Origin: an uncultured Lachnospiraceae bacterium
GTDB taxonomy: Bacteria > Bacillota > Clostridia > Lachnospirales > Lachnospiraceae
Length of the DNA stretch: 64,000 bases
NCBI GenBank assembly: GCA_900316855.1
Contig: ONEK01000007.1
Span: forward strand, 124,001 to 188,000
Direction of reading: 5' to 3'
Shown: positions 24,121-33,262 of the stretch, piece by piece
Layout of the letters: the number at the start of each line of letters is the position of its first letter
Numbering within the stretch: position 1 is the stretch's first letter
Translations under genes and position numbers: made by a program
The notes under the pieces: model-generated
The model's database searches: none
Seen by the model: the letters and a program-made list of their open reading frames with translations, nothing else
What the model was told of the DNA's origin: nothing

Positions 24121-25471
24121 GATAGTCTATCTCTCCTGTCAGATCGTAGCCGTCCGTCCCGGTGACCTTTACGTCGACGAACTCGCCGGACAGCAGGTCA
24201 CGCCTTGTCGCTACGAAAATATTGCTGTCAACATCCGGGATGTCCCGGTACGTCCTGCCCGCATAGACATCCCTGCCGTCGGGGGCTTTTCCGGGAAGCC
24301 TTCCCTCGATCACGGTCTCCAGTGTCGTGCCGACCTGTTCCCCGGCGGCATGGAAGGCAATCTCCTGCTGCGCCAGCATCAGCTCCCTGCGCCGGCGCTC
24401 CCTGGTTCCGGGATGAACCTGCCCGTCGAATTTTGCGGCGGGGGTCCCCTCCTCGCGGGAATAGGTATAGACACCCAGACGGTCGAATTTCATCTTTTTT
24501 ACAAACGACAGAAGCTCCCTGTGGTCTTCCTCTGTTTCCCCGGGAAAACCGGAAATCAGCGTCGTCCGGATGCAGATGTCCGGGATTTCCCTGCGAAGCG
24601 TCTGCACCATCGCTTCCAGCTCCCTGCGGGTCGTCCTCCGGCCCATGCGCTTCAGGATCCGGTCCGAGGCATGCTGAACGGGCATATCGATATAGGGGAG
24701 GATTTTCTTCTCCTCCTTCATGGTCTGTACCAGCTCCATCGTAATTTCCTCGGGGTAGCAGTACAGCACGCGGATCCACTTCACACCGCTTATCAGGCAC
24801 AGCCTGCGCAGCAGCTCCGGAAGCTTTTTCTCCCCGTACAGGTCCGTCCCGTACAGGGTGGTCTCCTGCGCGACGAGGATCAGCTCCCGCGCGCCGAGGC
24901 TGACGAGCCGCTTTGCGTCCGCGACAAGCTTCTCCATGGGAACGCTGCGGTAATGCCCGCGGATCATGGGAATGGCGCAGTAGCTGCAGCACTTGTCACA
25001 GCCCTCGGCGATCTTGAGATAGCCGACATGACTCCCGATAGTCAGTACGCGGTCCACATCAGCGGCGGGCGCACGGCTGACATCCTGCAGAACGGGTTCG
25101 TTTGCCTTCTCCCCCGCAAAGATCCGGTCCAGCACCGCAGGAAGCGAATCCTCCGCAGTCGTTCCGACCACCGCGTCCACCTCCGGAAGCTCCTTCAGGA
25201 TCTCGTCATGGTAGCGCTGCGCCATGCAGCCCGTAACCACGAGTGCCTTCAGGTGACCCGTCTTCTTGTAGCGGGCAATCTCCAGAATGTTGTCAATGGA
25301 TTCCTGTTTCGCGGAATCAATAAAGGCACAGGTGTTCACGACCGCTGCATCCGCTTCGGATTCGTCATCCGTCAGGGTGTACCTGTCTCCTGTGCCTTTC
25401 AGATATCCCATCATCTGCTGGGAATCTACCAGATTTTTATCACAACCGAGTGATACAAATGCAACCTTCAT
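24104..25471 (-). CDS. rimO: Ribosomal protein S12 methylthiotransferase RimO
   Basis: RimO is a radical SAM enzyme that methylthiolates an aspartate of ribosomal protein S12. The N-terminal MTTase domain has SLGCDKNLVDS and further cluster cysteines (VNTCAFIDSAK, VTGCMAQRY). The radical SAM motif CDKCCSYCAIPMIRG is near residue 145. A C-terminal TRAM domain (GQVHPGTRERRRRELM onward) closes the 455-residue protein. The S12-specific CDKNLVDS motif distinguishes it from MiaB. Its start overlaps the rpoZ stop as ATGA, and its end overlaps pgsA. Confidence 0.96.
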   Translation of the reverse strand: MKVAFVSLGCDKNLVDSQQMMGYLKGTGDRYTLTDDESEADAAVVNTCAFIDSAKQESIDNILEIARYKKTGHLKALVVTGCMAQRYHDEILKELPEVDAVVGTTAEDSLPAVLDRIFAGEKANEPVLQDVSRAPAADVDRVLTIGSHVGYLKIAEGCDKCCSYCAIPMIRGHYRSVPMEKLVADAKRLVSLGARELILVAQETTLYGTDLYGEKKLPELLRRLCLISGVKWIRVLYCYPEEITMELVQTMKEEKKILPYIDMPVQHASDRILKRMGRRTTRRELEAMVQTLRREIPDICIRTTLISGFPGETEEDHRELLSFVKKMKFDRLGVYTYSREEGTPAAKFDGQVHPGTRERRRRELMLAQQEIAFHAAGEQVGTTLETVIEGRLPGKAPDGRDVYAGRTYRDIPDVDSNIFVATRRDLLSGEFVDVKVTGTDGYDLTGEIDYHESSE

Positions 25472-25863
25472 CAGTTGTCGTCATCAGTGGACTTCTCAGG
25501 CGTGACTTCCTCGTCGATGCTGTCCTGGGAATCATCCTCATCCGCGGACGCAACGCTGTTGAGCATCAGGTCCTCTTCCATCTGCTTGGCTGCCTGAAGG
25601 TCACGGTCCTCCATCTTCTCGATCTCACTCTCATCCACGGGCAGGATTCTGAGCTGCTGCTGCTCGAGCTCCTCAACCGCGATCGACAGGGGCTTCCTGC
25701 CCTCCGCATCGTCGATCATGGGCTCATCGCCGTCCACAATCTGACGCGCTCTCTTGGCCGTTGCCATCACGATGGAATAGCGGCTGTTGATGACCGGGGT
25801 TTCCCCCTCTTCCACATCCTTGTTTACCACTTTCATCAGATCTACATAAGAAGGATGAATCAT
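25471..25863 (-). CDS. rpoZ: RNA polymerase omega subunit, extended form
   Basis: This is the omega subunit, which helps RNA polymerase assembly. The core MIHPSYVDLMKVVN...SRYSIVMATAKRARQIVDG and KPLSIAVEELEQQQLRIL matches RpoZ. A C-terminal acidic tail of roughly 50 residues (rich in Glu, Asp and Ser) extends it to 130 residues, longer than the 60-90 usual for omega. A further in-frame start at 25911 exists. The ATG at 25863 gives the normal N-terminus, with AGGTCAGGT upstream. A strong promoter precedes it, and gmk and rimO flank it. Confidence 0.9.
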   Translation of the reverse strand: MIHPSYVDLMKVVNKDVEEGETPVINSRYSIVMATAKRARQIVDGDEPMIDDAEGRKPLSIAVEELEQQQLRILPVDESEIEKMEDRDLQAAKQMEEDLMLNSVASADEDDSQDSIDEEVTPEKSTDDDN

Positions 25864-25914
25864 ACAAAAATACCTGACCTTTCGTAGTTCCGTCTGCCGG
25901 AAATCACTCACTGC

Positions 25915-25943
25915 ACTCTAACCATCATACTCTATTCTGTCAA
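25915..25943 (-). promoter_or_regulatory. Internal promoter upstream of rpoZ
   Basis: TTGACA (25938-25943), a 17-base spacer and TAGAGT (25915-25920) on the minus strand lie in the 105-base gap between gmk and rpoZ. This would let rpoZ-rimO-pgsA-pncC be expressed apart from yicC-remA-gmk. Confidence 0.7.
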
Positions 25944-25968
25944 GGAAGGCAGAACTCTCCGGCCATTT

Positions 25969-26622
25969 TCACGAATTCTCAAGCTCCCTGTTCAGATCAT
26001 CGAGCTGCTGCTTCAGGCTCCCGATGAATTCCCGCTGCCTTGCGGGCGTGTTTTTGAGCATCTGGATGGTCTGGTGTACCGTCTCAACCGCCCTGTCGAG
26101 ATCGTCATTGACGATGAGTGCGTCATAGTCCCCGATCTGCTTCACTTCCCGGGCTGCCTGTTCGAGCCTTTCCTTCACGACTTCCGGGGACTCCGTGCCG
26201 CGCCCGGTGAGCCTCTCCCGGAGGACCTGCGCGGAGGGCGGCGTCACGAACAGCAGAATGGTGTCAGGGCGCTTTTTCTTCACAATCGCCGCCCCCTGAA
26301 CCTCGATCTCGAGCAGGACATCCTTTCCCTCGGCAATTTTCCGGTCCACGAAGGCGCGCGGTGTGCCATAGCAGTGATCCACATAGCCCGCATGCTCCAG
26401 AAGCTCGTCGTTGTCGACCTTTCTCTGAAACTCCTCCTGGGTAAGGAAGAAATAGTCCTTCCCGTCCACTTCGCCGGGGCGGGGCTTTCGCGTTGTCACG
26501 GAAACCGACAGCTGGTAGCAGCTGTACTTCTTCAGCAGGGCCTTCATGATCGTGCCCTTGCCCGCGCCGGAAAATCCCGAAATCACCGTAAGGCTCCCCT
26601 TACTGTTCGTCGCCGTCCTCAT
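25969..26622 (-). CDS. gmk: Guanylate kinase
   Basis: Guanylate kinase phosphorylates GMP and dGMP to the diphosphates and limits GTP and (p)ppGpp pools. The P-loop GFSGAGKGTIMKALL is at residues 16-30, followed by SVTTRKPRPGEVDGKDYFF, the GMP-binding segment, and LLEIEVQGA. The lid region ERLTGRGTESPEVVKERL is present. The 217-residue length is normal. Its start overlaps the end of remA by 23 bases. The order yicC-remA-gmk-rpoZ is a standard Firmicutes cluster. Confidence 0.97.
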   Translation of the reverse strand: MRTATNSKGSLTVISGFSGAGKGTIMKALLKKYSCYQLSVSVTTRKPRPGEVDGKDYFFLTQEEFQRKVDNDELLEHAGYVDHCYGTPRAFVDRKIAEGKDVLLEIEVQGAAIVKKKRPDTILLFVTPPSAQVLRERLTGRGTESPEVVKERLEQAAREVKQIGDYDALIVNDDLDRAVETVHQTIQMLKNTPARQREFIGSLKQQLDDLNRELENS

Positions 26623-26854
26623 CCTGCGTTGTCCTCCCTCGAATGGTCTCCGGCAGCAGTGCGGACAGCACCACAGACCCGTTCTCCATCACTATGACCG
26701 CCTTGGTCTTGCGCCCGGCGCTCGCATCAATGCATCTGCCTTCCTGTTTCGCCTTCACTGCGAGCCGCTTCACCGGGGCAGCGTCCGGACTGACCACGGC
26801 AACAATTTTGTCCGCATTCACGATATTGCCGAAGCCTATGTGTATCAGTTCCAT
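26600..26854 (-). CDS. remA: RemA/DUF370 family regulator
   Basis: RemA-like proteins are small DNA-binding regulators, known in Bacillus subtilis to activate biofilm matrix and osmoprotection genes. The 84-residue product starts MELIHIGFGNIVNADKIVAV and contains SPDAAPVKRLAVKAKQEGRCIDASAGRKTKAVIVMENGSV, close to the family consensus. An in-frame start further up at 26887 would add sequence from the repeat region and is rejected. Upstream, toward yicC, lies a 277-base gap dominated by a tandem repeat. Confidence 0.93.
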   Translation of the reverse strand: MELIHIGFGNIVNADKIVAVVSPDAAPVKRLAVKAKQEGRCIDASAGRKTKAVIVMENGSVVLSALLPETIRGRTTQDEDGDEQ

Positions 26855-26893
26855 AAAATAATCCTTCGCCGGGCTGCAGGCTCGCAAACCGCG

Positions 26894-27070
26894 CTTCGCC
26901 GGACCTCAAGCTCGCAAACCGCACTTCGTGCTTTCCTTTGCTCGCTTGCCGGGCGTTCGCCCGATCGGCGGCCGTCCTGCTTATCCTTCGCCGGACCTCA
27001 AGCTCGCAAACCGCACTTCGTGCTTTCCTTTGCTCGCTTGCCGGGCGTTCGCCCGATCGGCGGCCGTCCT
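26894..27070. repeat. 92-bp direct tandem repeat between yicC and remA
   Basis: Two units begin CTTCGCCGGACCTCAAGCTC at 26894 and 26986. They match base for base for 85 positions, to GGCCGTCCT, with a 7-base spacer between. Shorter degenerate pieces (CTTCGCCGGGCTGCAGGCTC, near 26865) precede them. Each unit contains GCCGGGCG-TT-CGCCCGATCGGC, a hairpin. All frames are open for a while, but no domain is seen. Confidence 0.9.
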
Positions 27071-27073
27071 TCC

Positions 27074-27102
27074 GGATTCCCGTGAGCGAGCTCACGGAAT
27101 CC
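27074..27102. repeat. Strong hairpin beside the tandem repeat
   Basis: GGATTCC-CGTGAGC-GA-GCTCACG-GAATCC forms a 13-pair stem with one bulge and a two-base centre. It lies 30 bases 3' of yicC on the minus strand and could act as a processing or termination site for the yicC message, though no T-tract follows. Confidence 0.6.
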
Positions 27103-27131
27103 TTCAGGACGTCTGCCGGCCCGGCTCAGTG

Positions 27132-28010
27132 CTATTCAATGTTTTGAATCTGCTCCCGGATTTTCTCGATGACGGTCTTGAGCTCGATGGCGCGGGAAGC
27201 GCTTTCCTCATCGTCTGTCTTGGAGAGAATGGTGTTGGCCTCGCGGTTCATCTCCTGCGCGAGGAAGTCGAGCTTGCGGCCGACACTCTCCGTGCTCTTT
27301 AAGGCACTCCTGACGGCGCTGATGTGACTGTTCAGCCGGACGAGCTCCTCGTCGATGCAGACCTTGTCGGAATAGATTGCCGCCTCCTGGAGGATCCGCT
27401 GCTCGTCGATTGCGGTGTCCTGCAGCACCTCCTGCATTCTCGCGCTCAGCTGGGCGCGGTAGTTCTCCACAATTCCGGGGGCGCGCCGCGTGATGAAATC
27501 CACGCCTTCCTGCATCTCATCCAGCTTCTGCAGGAGGTCATTCGTGATAAAGCTGCCCTCCTTCGTCCTCGCCTCAGCGAACTGCTTCGCTGCTCCATCC
27601 ACCGCTTTTTTCAGCGGCTCCCACAGTGCTTCGGCGTCCTCCTCATCCTGCTCTGTCGTCAGCACGTCCGGAAAACCCGCAAGGCGTGACACCGTCAGGT
27701 CAAACGGCAGATCGAAATCCTGCTGCATCTCCTTCAGGTGCGCGACGTAGGCGCGCGCAATTTCCCGGTTGTAGGTCACCCTGCCCGTCTCCTCCCCCAG
27801 ACTCTCCAGGGAGACGAACATCTCCACCTTGCCGCGGGACAGGTAATTTTTCAGCTCATTGCGGATCCCGGACTCAAGCGCGCTGAGCTGCCGCGGCAGA
27901 TGAATGTTGAGGTCCAGGTAGCGGTTGTTCACCGACTTGATCTCCACGGTGAACCGCTTCCCGTCCGCCTCCAGCTCACACCTGCCATATCCCGTCATAC
28001 TTTTTGCCAT
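27132..28010 (-). CDS. yicC: YicC/YloC family endoribonuclease
   Basis: YicC-like proteins are stress-induced endoribonucleases. The 292-residue protein begins MAKSMTGYGRCELEADGKRFTVEIKSVNNRYLDLNIHLPR, the hallmark of the family. It ends with the DUF1732 domain: RLNSHISAVRSALKSTESVGRKLDFLAQEMNREANTILSKT. Length and both domains are normal. It is the first gene of the minus-strand operon down to the GtrA/GtrB pair and is divergent from rqcH. Confidence 0.95.
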   Translation of the reverse strand: MAKSMTGYGRCELEADGKRFTVEIKSVNNRYLDLNIHLPRQLSALESGIRNELKNYLSRGKVEMFVSLESLGEETGRVTYNREIARAYVAHLKEMQQDFDLPFDLTVSRLAGFPDVLTTEQDEEDAEALWEPLKKAVDGAAKQFAEARTKEGSFITNDLLQKLDEMQEGVDFITRRAPGIVENYRAQLSARMQEVLQDTAIDEQRILQEAAIYSDKVCIDEELVRLNSHISAVRSALKSTESVGRKLDFLAQEMNREANTILSKTDDEESASRAIELKTVIEKIREQIQNIE

Positions 28011-28050
28011 TTCTTACGTAACACCCCCGGTCATTTTTAATAGCAAATTC

Positions 28051-28059
28051 AGTATACCA
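28051..28059 (-). promoter_or_regulatory. Extended -10 promoter of yicC
   Basis: TGGTATACT on the minus strand gives TGnTATACT, 41 bases before the yicC ATG. GTGCCA lies 17 bases further upstream as a weak -35. It is the best candidate for the long yicC-to-glycosyltransferase operon. Confidence 0.6.
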
Positions 28060-28146
28060 TGCACAGGAGCTTCTGGCACACGCCCCGCCGGTTGTGCCTT
28101 CCTCCCGATTGTGCTAAAAAAGTCTGGGGGAAAGGTGAGGTACGCT

Positions 28147-30006
28147 ATGGCATTCGATGGATTTACAACAGCGGCACTGGTCCGCGAACTCAATGATAAG
28201 CTTGCGGGAGGACGCATATACCGCATCGTGCAGCCCGAGAGCGACGAGCTCCTCCTGACGATCCGCCCCATGATGGAAAAGGGCGGCGGCCAGGTCCGTC
28301 TCACACTCTCGGCCGATCCGAGCCTCCCCCTGTGCTACCTCACCAAGGACACCAGGCCCGCGCCCCAGAGCGCGCCGACGTTCTGCATGCTGCTGCGCAA
28401 ATACCTGCAGAACGGCCGCATCACCTCCGTCACGCAGCCGGGGCTCGAGCGCATCATCCGCATCGAAATCGAGCACCTGAACGAAATGGGCGATCTGTGT
28501 CACCACGTTCTCGTCATCGAGCTCATGGGGAAGCACTCCAACATCATCCTGCTGACGCCGGCGGCCGAGGCGGACCGCGCCGGAATCTTCATCGACGAGC
28601 AGTCGGAAAACGGCAGCGCCGAAGGCAGGGATATCATTCTCGATTCCATCCGTCACGTATCGCAGATGGTTTCCTCCATCCGGGAGGTCCTGCCCGGACG
28701 TCCGTACTTTATCCCCAAGACACAGGGCAAGCGTGACCCGCTTGCCGAAACGAGAGAGTCTTTCCTTGCAGCCCTTTCGTCCTGCAGCGTGCCCGCGCCG
28801 CGCTTTCTTGTGCAGACCTATACCGGGTTTTCCAATGTGATGGCGGAGGAGGTCACGTTCCGCACGCACCTCGGACAGGACCGCAGCGTCTCCGGATTCA
28901 CGCCCAGGGAGCAGGAGCAGTTTTACCGGGTGTTCCGTCTGGTGCTGGAGGATGTAAGTGAGGGCCGGTTCTCTCCCGCGGTTTACTATCACCTGGGTGC
29001 CGCCGACACCATCGCGCAGGGAGAGCCTCTCGAGTACGCCTGCCTGCCGCTGACCATGTACCGCGACCTGCCGGTGAAGCGCTATGAATCGGTTTCCGTA
29101 CTTCTCGAAAGCTACTACCGGGAGAAGAATGCCCTCACCCGCATCCGGCAGAAATCGGCGGACCTGCGCAAGGTAGTGCAGACCATCCTCGAGCGCGACA
29201 TCCACAAATACGACCTGCAGTGCAGGCAGATGAAGGACACGGACAAAAGGGAGAAATACCGCCTGTACGGGGAACTTCTCCACACCTACGGCTACAGCAT
29301 CCCGGCGGGAGCCGACAGGGCTGTTCTCGACAACTATTACACGAATGAGAAGGTCACGGTTCCCCTCGACCCGGCCAGGAGTGCCGCGCAGAACGCCGCG
29401 CATTACTTCGAGCGCTATACGAAGATGAAGCGCACCCGCGAGGAGCTTGAGAAGATCACGAAGGAGGTAAAAGCCCAGATCGACCAGCTCGAAACCATCC
29501 GCACCTCGCTGGACCTTTCCACGACAGAGGGAGACCTTGCCCAGATCCGGGACGAGCTCGTGAAGTCCGGCTTCCTGCACCGCCACACGGCAAAGGAAAC
29601 AAAGGGCCGCGCAAAGACTCCTGTCCCGCTGCCTCTCCACTTTGTATCCAGCGACGGCTACGACATCTATGTCGGCAAGAACAACACGCAGAACGATGAG
29701 CTGACGTTCCATAAGTCTAAGCCCACGGACATCTGGTTCCACGCAAACGATATCCCGGGCTCCCACGTCATCCTGTGCACCGGCGGGAAGCCCATGGAGC
29801 AGATCCCGGACCGTGCGTTCCTCGAGGCGGCTTCCCTTGCCGCCTATTACAGCAGCGCCCGCGGAACCGGCAAGCTGGAGGTGGATTACCTCGAGCGCCG
29901 CAACGTAAAAAAGCCGGGCGGCGCACGCCCGGGCTTTGTCGTGTACTACACCAATTATTCCATCAACGTCAGCTCCGATGACCCCGGCCTGAAGCCCGCG
30001 GAATAA
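28147..30006 (+). CDS. rqcH: RqcH (Rqc2/NEMF homologue, NFACT protein)
   Basis: RqcH binds obstructed 50S subunits and adds C-terminal alanine tails to stalled peptides for degradation. The 619-residue protein starts MAFDGFTTAALVRELNDKLAGGRIYRIVQPESDELLL (NFACT-N). It has a helix-hairpin-helix and a central coiled coil, and ends with the NFACT-R domain FVSSDGYDIYVGKNNTQNDELTF and DIWFHANDIPGSHVIL. The ATG at 28147 follows AAGGTGAGG. An upstream in-frame start at 27925 would run through the yicC gene and is rejected. It was formerly annotated as a fibronectin-binding protein. Confidence 0.95.
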   Translation: MAFDGFTTAALVRELNDKLAGGRIYRIVQPESDELLLTIRPMMEKGGGQVRLTLSADPSLPLCYLTKDTRPAPQSAPTFCMLLRKYLQNGRITSVTQPGLERIIRIEIEHLNEMGDLCHHVLVIELMGKHSNIILLTPAAEADRAGIFIDEQSENGSAEGRDIILDSIRHVSQMVSSIREVLPGRPYFIPKTQGKRDPLAETRESFLAALSSCSVPAPRFLVQTYTGFSNVMAEEVTFRTHLGQDRSVSGFTPREQEQFYRVFRLVLEDVSEGRFSPAVYYHLGAADTIAQGEPLEYACLPLTMYRDLPVKRYESVSVLLESYYREKNALTRIRQKSADLRKVVQTILERDIHKYDLQCRQMKDTDKREKYRLYGELLHTYGYSIPAGADRAVLDNYYTNEKVTVPLDPARSAAQNAAHYFERYTKMKRTREELEKITKEVKAQIDQLETIRTSLDLSTTEGDLAQIRDELVKSGFLHRHTAKETKGRAKTPVPLPLHFVSSDGYDIYVGKNNTQNDELTFHKSKPTDIWFHANDIPGSHVILCTGGKPMEQIPDRAFLEAASLAAYYSSARGTGKLEVDYLERRNVKKPGGARPGFVVYYTNYSINVSSDDPGLKPAE

Positions 30007-30085
30007 GCTGCAGAACACCTGATACAGGAGACATCCGTACCAATCCTGGCAGGAAGCCGGCACAATATCCCTCCCGCGCGGCACA

Positions 30086-31744
30086 TCACAGCCACTTCAG
30101 CCGGTGCAGGACCTGCACGATCTTCTCCCCCTTCGGCAGACTCCCGATGTTCTCCCTTGTCATGGTCTTTGAGCGGATGAGGAGGAAGAAGTAGACAACG
30201 ACAGCCGTAAGAAGAGCCGCAAGCGTTGCCCCGAAATTGACGAAATACAGCCGCAGCCCTGTATGGGACAGGATGCCGCGGAATATGCGGTAGACCAGGA
30301 CCGCCGCTGCTCCCATGACGGCAGCGCAAAAGAGCGGCCGGATCAGCAGGATGCCCCAGTCCCTCTTCAGTCCCAGGTATTTCTTCAGGAAAAACTCATT
30401 CACAATAAAGATCATGGCGGAGTAGATCACGCTCACGGCAACGAGCGCGTAAACCGACAGATCCGTGGCAGCAAGCAGAACCCACAGGACCGCTGTCTGG
30501 ATCAGCAGTGCGATCCCGGCGGAGACCAGCGGCATGTTCATCCTGCCGATCGACTGCAGGACCGCGTTCGTGATCGTGGACACGGAATAGAACAGAACCG
30601 TCACCGCAAGGAGCGACAGGAGCCTTCCCGCCTCGTCGAGCGATTCCATCTGCGGGAACATCAGCATGGTAACCGGCTTTGCGAGGACCGCGAGCCCGAC
30701 CGCAGAGGGAATCGCAATCATGGACGTGATCCGGGAGGCATTGGCGGCGCGGCGTCTTGTATCCGCGAGATCTCCCCTTGCGAACGAAGCGGAGATGCCC
30801 GGAATAATGGCGCTGGAAACGGCCGTCGCGATGGAGATCGGAATATTGGAAATCACGACCGCCTTGTTCGAGAATATGCCGTACTGCGTCGTGGCAGCAA
30901 TCTCGTCCATTCCCCTGACGCCGATCATGATCCGGTAATAGAGGGTCTGGTTCAGGGAGGTCGTCAGGTTCAGGATAAAACCGGACAGCATGAACGGTGT
31001 GATGACCGCGATGGTTTCCCGCATGCAGCGGCCGTAGGAGTCAGCATCTTTCGACCGGTCGTTCCGGATGCCCTGCAGCATGTGCGGGCGCTCTTTTGCG
31101 TAGCATGCCGCCATGAAGAGGAGCGCGATCAGCACGCCGCTCCCCGTTCCGAGCGCGGAGCCCGCCGCGCCGTACTGCGCCTGCACAGTCTGTGACTGTC
31201 CTGCGGCGATGCGCATGAGCGCTGCCGCTGCCCCGATGGAGACGATGGCGTTTGCGAGCTGCTCCAGGATCTGGGAAACGGAGGTCTGCACCATGGACCC
31301 CTGCGCCTGGAAATACCCCCGGAGGGCCGCAAGGATGCCGAACAGGAACACCGTCGGCGCAAACACGCGGAGCACATTTTCCGCAACACGCGGAACGAGG
31401 AGGCCCGCTCCGAAAAACAGCAGTGCCGATGCGCCGACTCCCACGATCAGACCATAAAAAAGTGCACAGTGAAAGATCCGCTGTGCGTTCCCGTTCTCTC
31501 CTACTGCCAGCTTCTGCGCCATCAGCTTCGAAACAGCGGAAGGGATGCTGTACGAAGAGATCATCAGCAGGATGGTATAGATGTTGTAGGCCGTGCCGTA
31601 ATAGCCGTTTCCCTCGTCGCCGATGATGGCGGTCAGGGGTGCACGATACAACAGGCCGATGATCCTCACGATCATGCTCGCTGCCGCAAGGATCCCGGCC
31701 TGTACCAATACTCCGTTTTTGCTGCTTTGTTCCACCTGTGTCAA
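30086..31744 (-). CDS. SpoVB/YtgP-like polysaccharide flippase (MOP superfamily)
   Basis: This is an integral membrane protein with about 14 helices from the polysaccharide transporter/MurJ-like branch of the MOP superfamily. It starts LVQAGILAAASMIVRIIGLLYRAPLTAIIGDEGNGYYGTAYNIY, the SpoVB/YtgP signature, and contains SIPSAVSKLMAQ and later helices. Members act in lipid II or exopolysaccharide export, or in spore cortex formation. It is separated from glgA by no gap: the glgA stop is at 31745. The exact substrate is not clear from sequence, and the operon does not settle it. Confidence 0.88.
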   Translation of the reverse strand: MTQVEQSSKNGVLVQAGILAAASMIVRIIGLLYRAPLTAIIGDEGNGYYGTAYNIYTILLMISSYSIPSAVSKLMAQKLAVGENGNAQRIFHCALFYGLIVGVGASALLFFGAGLLVPRVAENVLRVFAPTVFLFGILAALRGYFQAQGSMVQTSVSQILEQLANAIVSIGAAAALMRIAAGQSQTVQAQYGAAGSALGTGSGVLIALLFMAACYAKERPHMLQGIRNDRSKDADSYGRCMRETIAVITPFMLSGFILNLTTSLNQTLYYRIMIGVRGMDEIAATTQYGIFSNKAVVISNIPISIATAVSSAIIPGISASFARGDLADTRRRAANASRITSMIAIPSAVGLAVLAKPVTMLMFPQMESLDEAGRLLSLLAVTVLFYSVSTITNAVLQSIGRMNMPLVSAGIALLIQTAVLWVLLAATDLSVYALVAVSVIYSAMIFIVNEFFLKKYLGLKRDWGILLIRPLFCAAVMGAAAVLVYRIFRGILSHTGLRLYFVNFGATLAALLTAVVVYFFLLIRSKTMTRENIGSLPKGEKIVQVLHRLKWL

Positions 31745-33193
31745 TTACCCGATCAGCCAGTCATACATGAGCTGGTATTCGCCGGCGGATTTCTTCCACG
31801 AGAAGTCTGCCGCCATCGCGCGGTCCACGATGTGGTTCCAGTCTCTCTTGTGGTCGTAATAGATCTGCTCCGCGTACCGGACGGAATGCATCATCTCATG
31901 GGCGTTGTAATTCCGGAATGTGAATCCGGTTCCCTTGTTTTCGAACTCGTTGTAGGGCTCCACCGTATCCTTGAGGCCGCCGGTCTCGCGGACAATCGGA
32001 AGCGTCCCGTAGCGGAGGGCCATGAGCTGCGACAGTCCGCACGGCTCAAACAGCGACGGCATGAGAAACGCGTCGGAGGCAGCGTAGATCTTGTGCGACA
32101 GATCCTCGGAATAGTAGATGTTCGCCGCCAGCTTGTCGGAATACTTCTCGTCGAAGTAGCGGAACATGTTCTCGTACCGCTCCTCGCCGGTTCCCAGAAC
32201 CACAACCTGGATAGCGTCCTGCGACAGCATCTCCTCCATCACGTAGGCGATGAGGTCGAGTCCCTTCTGATCCGTCAGGCGGGAGACAATGCCGATCATG
32301 AAGCACTTCTCGTCCTGCTTCAGTCCCAGCTCCCTCTGGAGGTCGATTTTGTTCTTGATCTTCTCCCTGCGGAAGTTGGATGCGTTGTAGCGGTGCGGGA
32401 TTCTCCCGTCGGTCTCCGGGTTGAACGTGTCGTAATCGATGCCGTTCAGGATACCGCGCAGGTCATGTGCCCTCGCGTTCAGCAGACCGTCCAGACCCTC
32501 TCCGTAGTAAGGAGTCTTGATCTCCTCCGCGTAGGTGGGGCTCACGGTCGTAATGGCATCGGCATAGACGAGGCCGCCCTTGAGCAGGTTGGCGTCCTTG
32601 TAGGCCTCGAGCTTGTCCGGCGTGAAATAATACCCTGACAGCCCGGTGATCTCCTCAACGTCCCTGACACCCCATTTGCCCTGAAACCGCAGGTTGTGAA
32701 TCGTCATGACGGTTTTGATGCCCTGATAGAAGGCGTTGTCCTGGAAGCGCTCCTTGAGATAGACGGGAACAAGACCGGTCTGCCAGTCGTGGCAGTGGAT
32801 GAGGTCAGGCCGGAAGCCGATCGTCGGAAGGGCAGACAGCACTGCCTTCGAGAAGAAGGCAAAACGCTTGATTTCGAATAAGGGATCATCGGTATAGGGC
32901 TTGTAGGTGTTGAACAGGTCCTCGTTGTCGATGAAGTAATAGGTGACACCGTCCACCTCGGACTTGAGCAGGCCGACGTACATACTCTTCCAGTCGAAGT
33001 CCATGTTGAAGCTGGTGATGTATTCCATGCGGTCCTTCATCTCCTGCCGCATGCACGAATACTTCGGCATGATCACCCGCACGTCGTAATACTGTCTGTC
33101 AATCTCCTTCGGCAGCGAGCCGACCACATCGGCCAGACCGCCGGTCTTGATAAACGGAACACCCTCTGACGCGACGAATAAAATATTTTTCAT
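31745..33193 (-). CDS. glgA: Glycogen synthase (ADP-glucose), GlgA
   Basis: GlgA adds glucose from ADP-glucose to growing glycogen (GT5 family, GT-B fold). The N-terminal ADP-glucose site KTGGLADVVGSLP is at residues 16-28. The middle shows CHDWQTGLVPVYLK and the C-terminal lobe GIVSRLTDQKGLDL and SLFEPCGLSQLMALRYGTLPIVRETGGL. The 482-residue length is normal. No glgC or glgB is nearby in the window. A promoter with an inverted repeat precedes the gene. Confidence 0.95.
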   Translation of the reverse strand: MKNILFVASEGVPFIKTGGLADVVGSLPKEIDRQYYDVRVIMPKYSCMRQEMKDRMEYITSFNMDFDWKSMYVGLLKSEVDGVTYYFIDNEDLFNTYKPYTDDPLFEIKRFAFFSKAVLSALPTIGFRPDLIHCHDWQTGLVPVYLKERFQDNAFYQGIKTVMTIHNLRFQGKWGVRDVEEITGLSGYYFTPDKLEAYKDANLLKGGLVYADAITTVSPTYAEEIKTPYYGEGLDGLLNARAHDLRGILNGIDYDTFNPETDGRIPHRYNASNFRREKIKNKIDLQRELGLKQDEKCFMIGIVSRLTDQKGLDLIAYVMEEMLSQDAIQVVVLGTGEERYENMFRYFDEKYSDKLAANIYYSEDLSHKIYAASDAFLMPSLFEPCGLSQLMALRYGTLPIVRETGGLKDTVEPYNEFENKGTGFTFRNYNAHEMMHSVRYAEQIYYDHKRDWNHIVDRAMAADFSWKKSAGEYQLMYDWLIG

Positions 33194-33262
33194 ATCGTAA
33201 GACCCCCATCATATGTGCCGCAGCGAAGGATCGGTTGACCCCGGAAAGCTTTGCCCGTCCAT

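Noticed and set aside
28114..30084. A 656-codon open frame antisense to rqcH
   Set aside because: It mirrors a well-supported RqcH gene, has no family signature, and long antisense frames are expected in GC-rich coding DNA.
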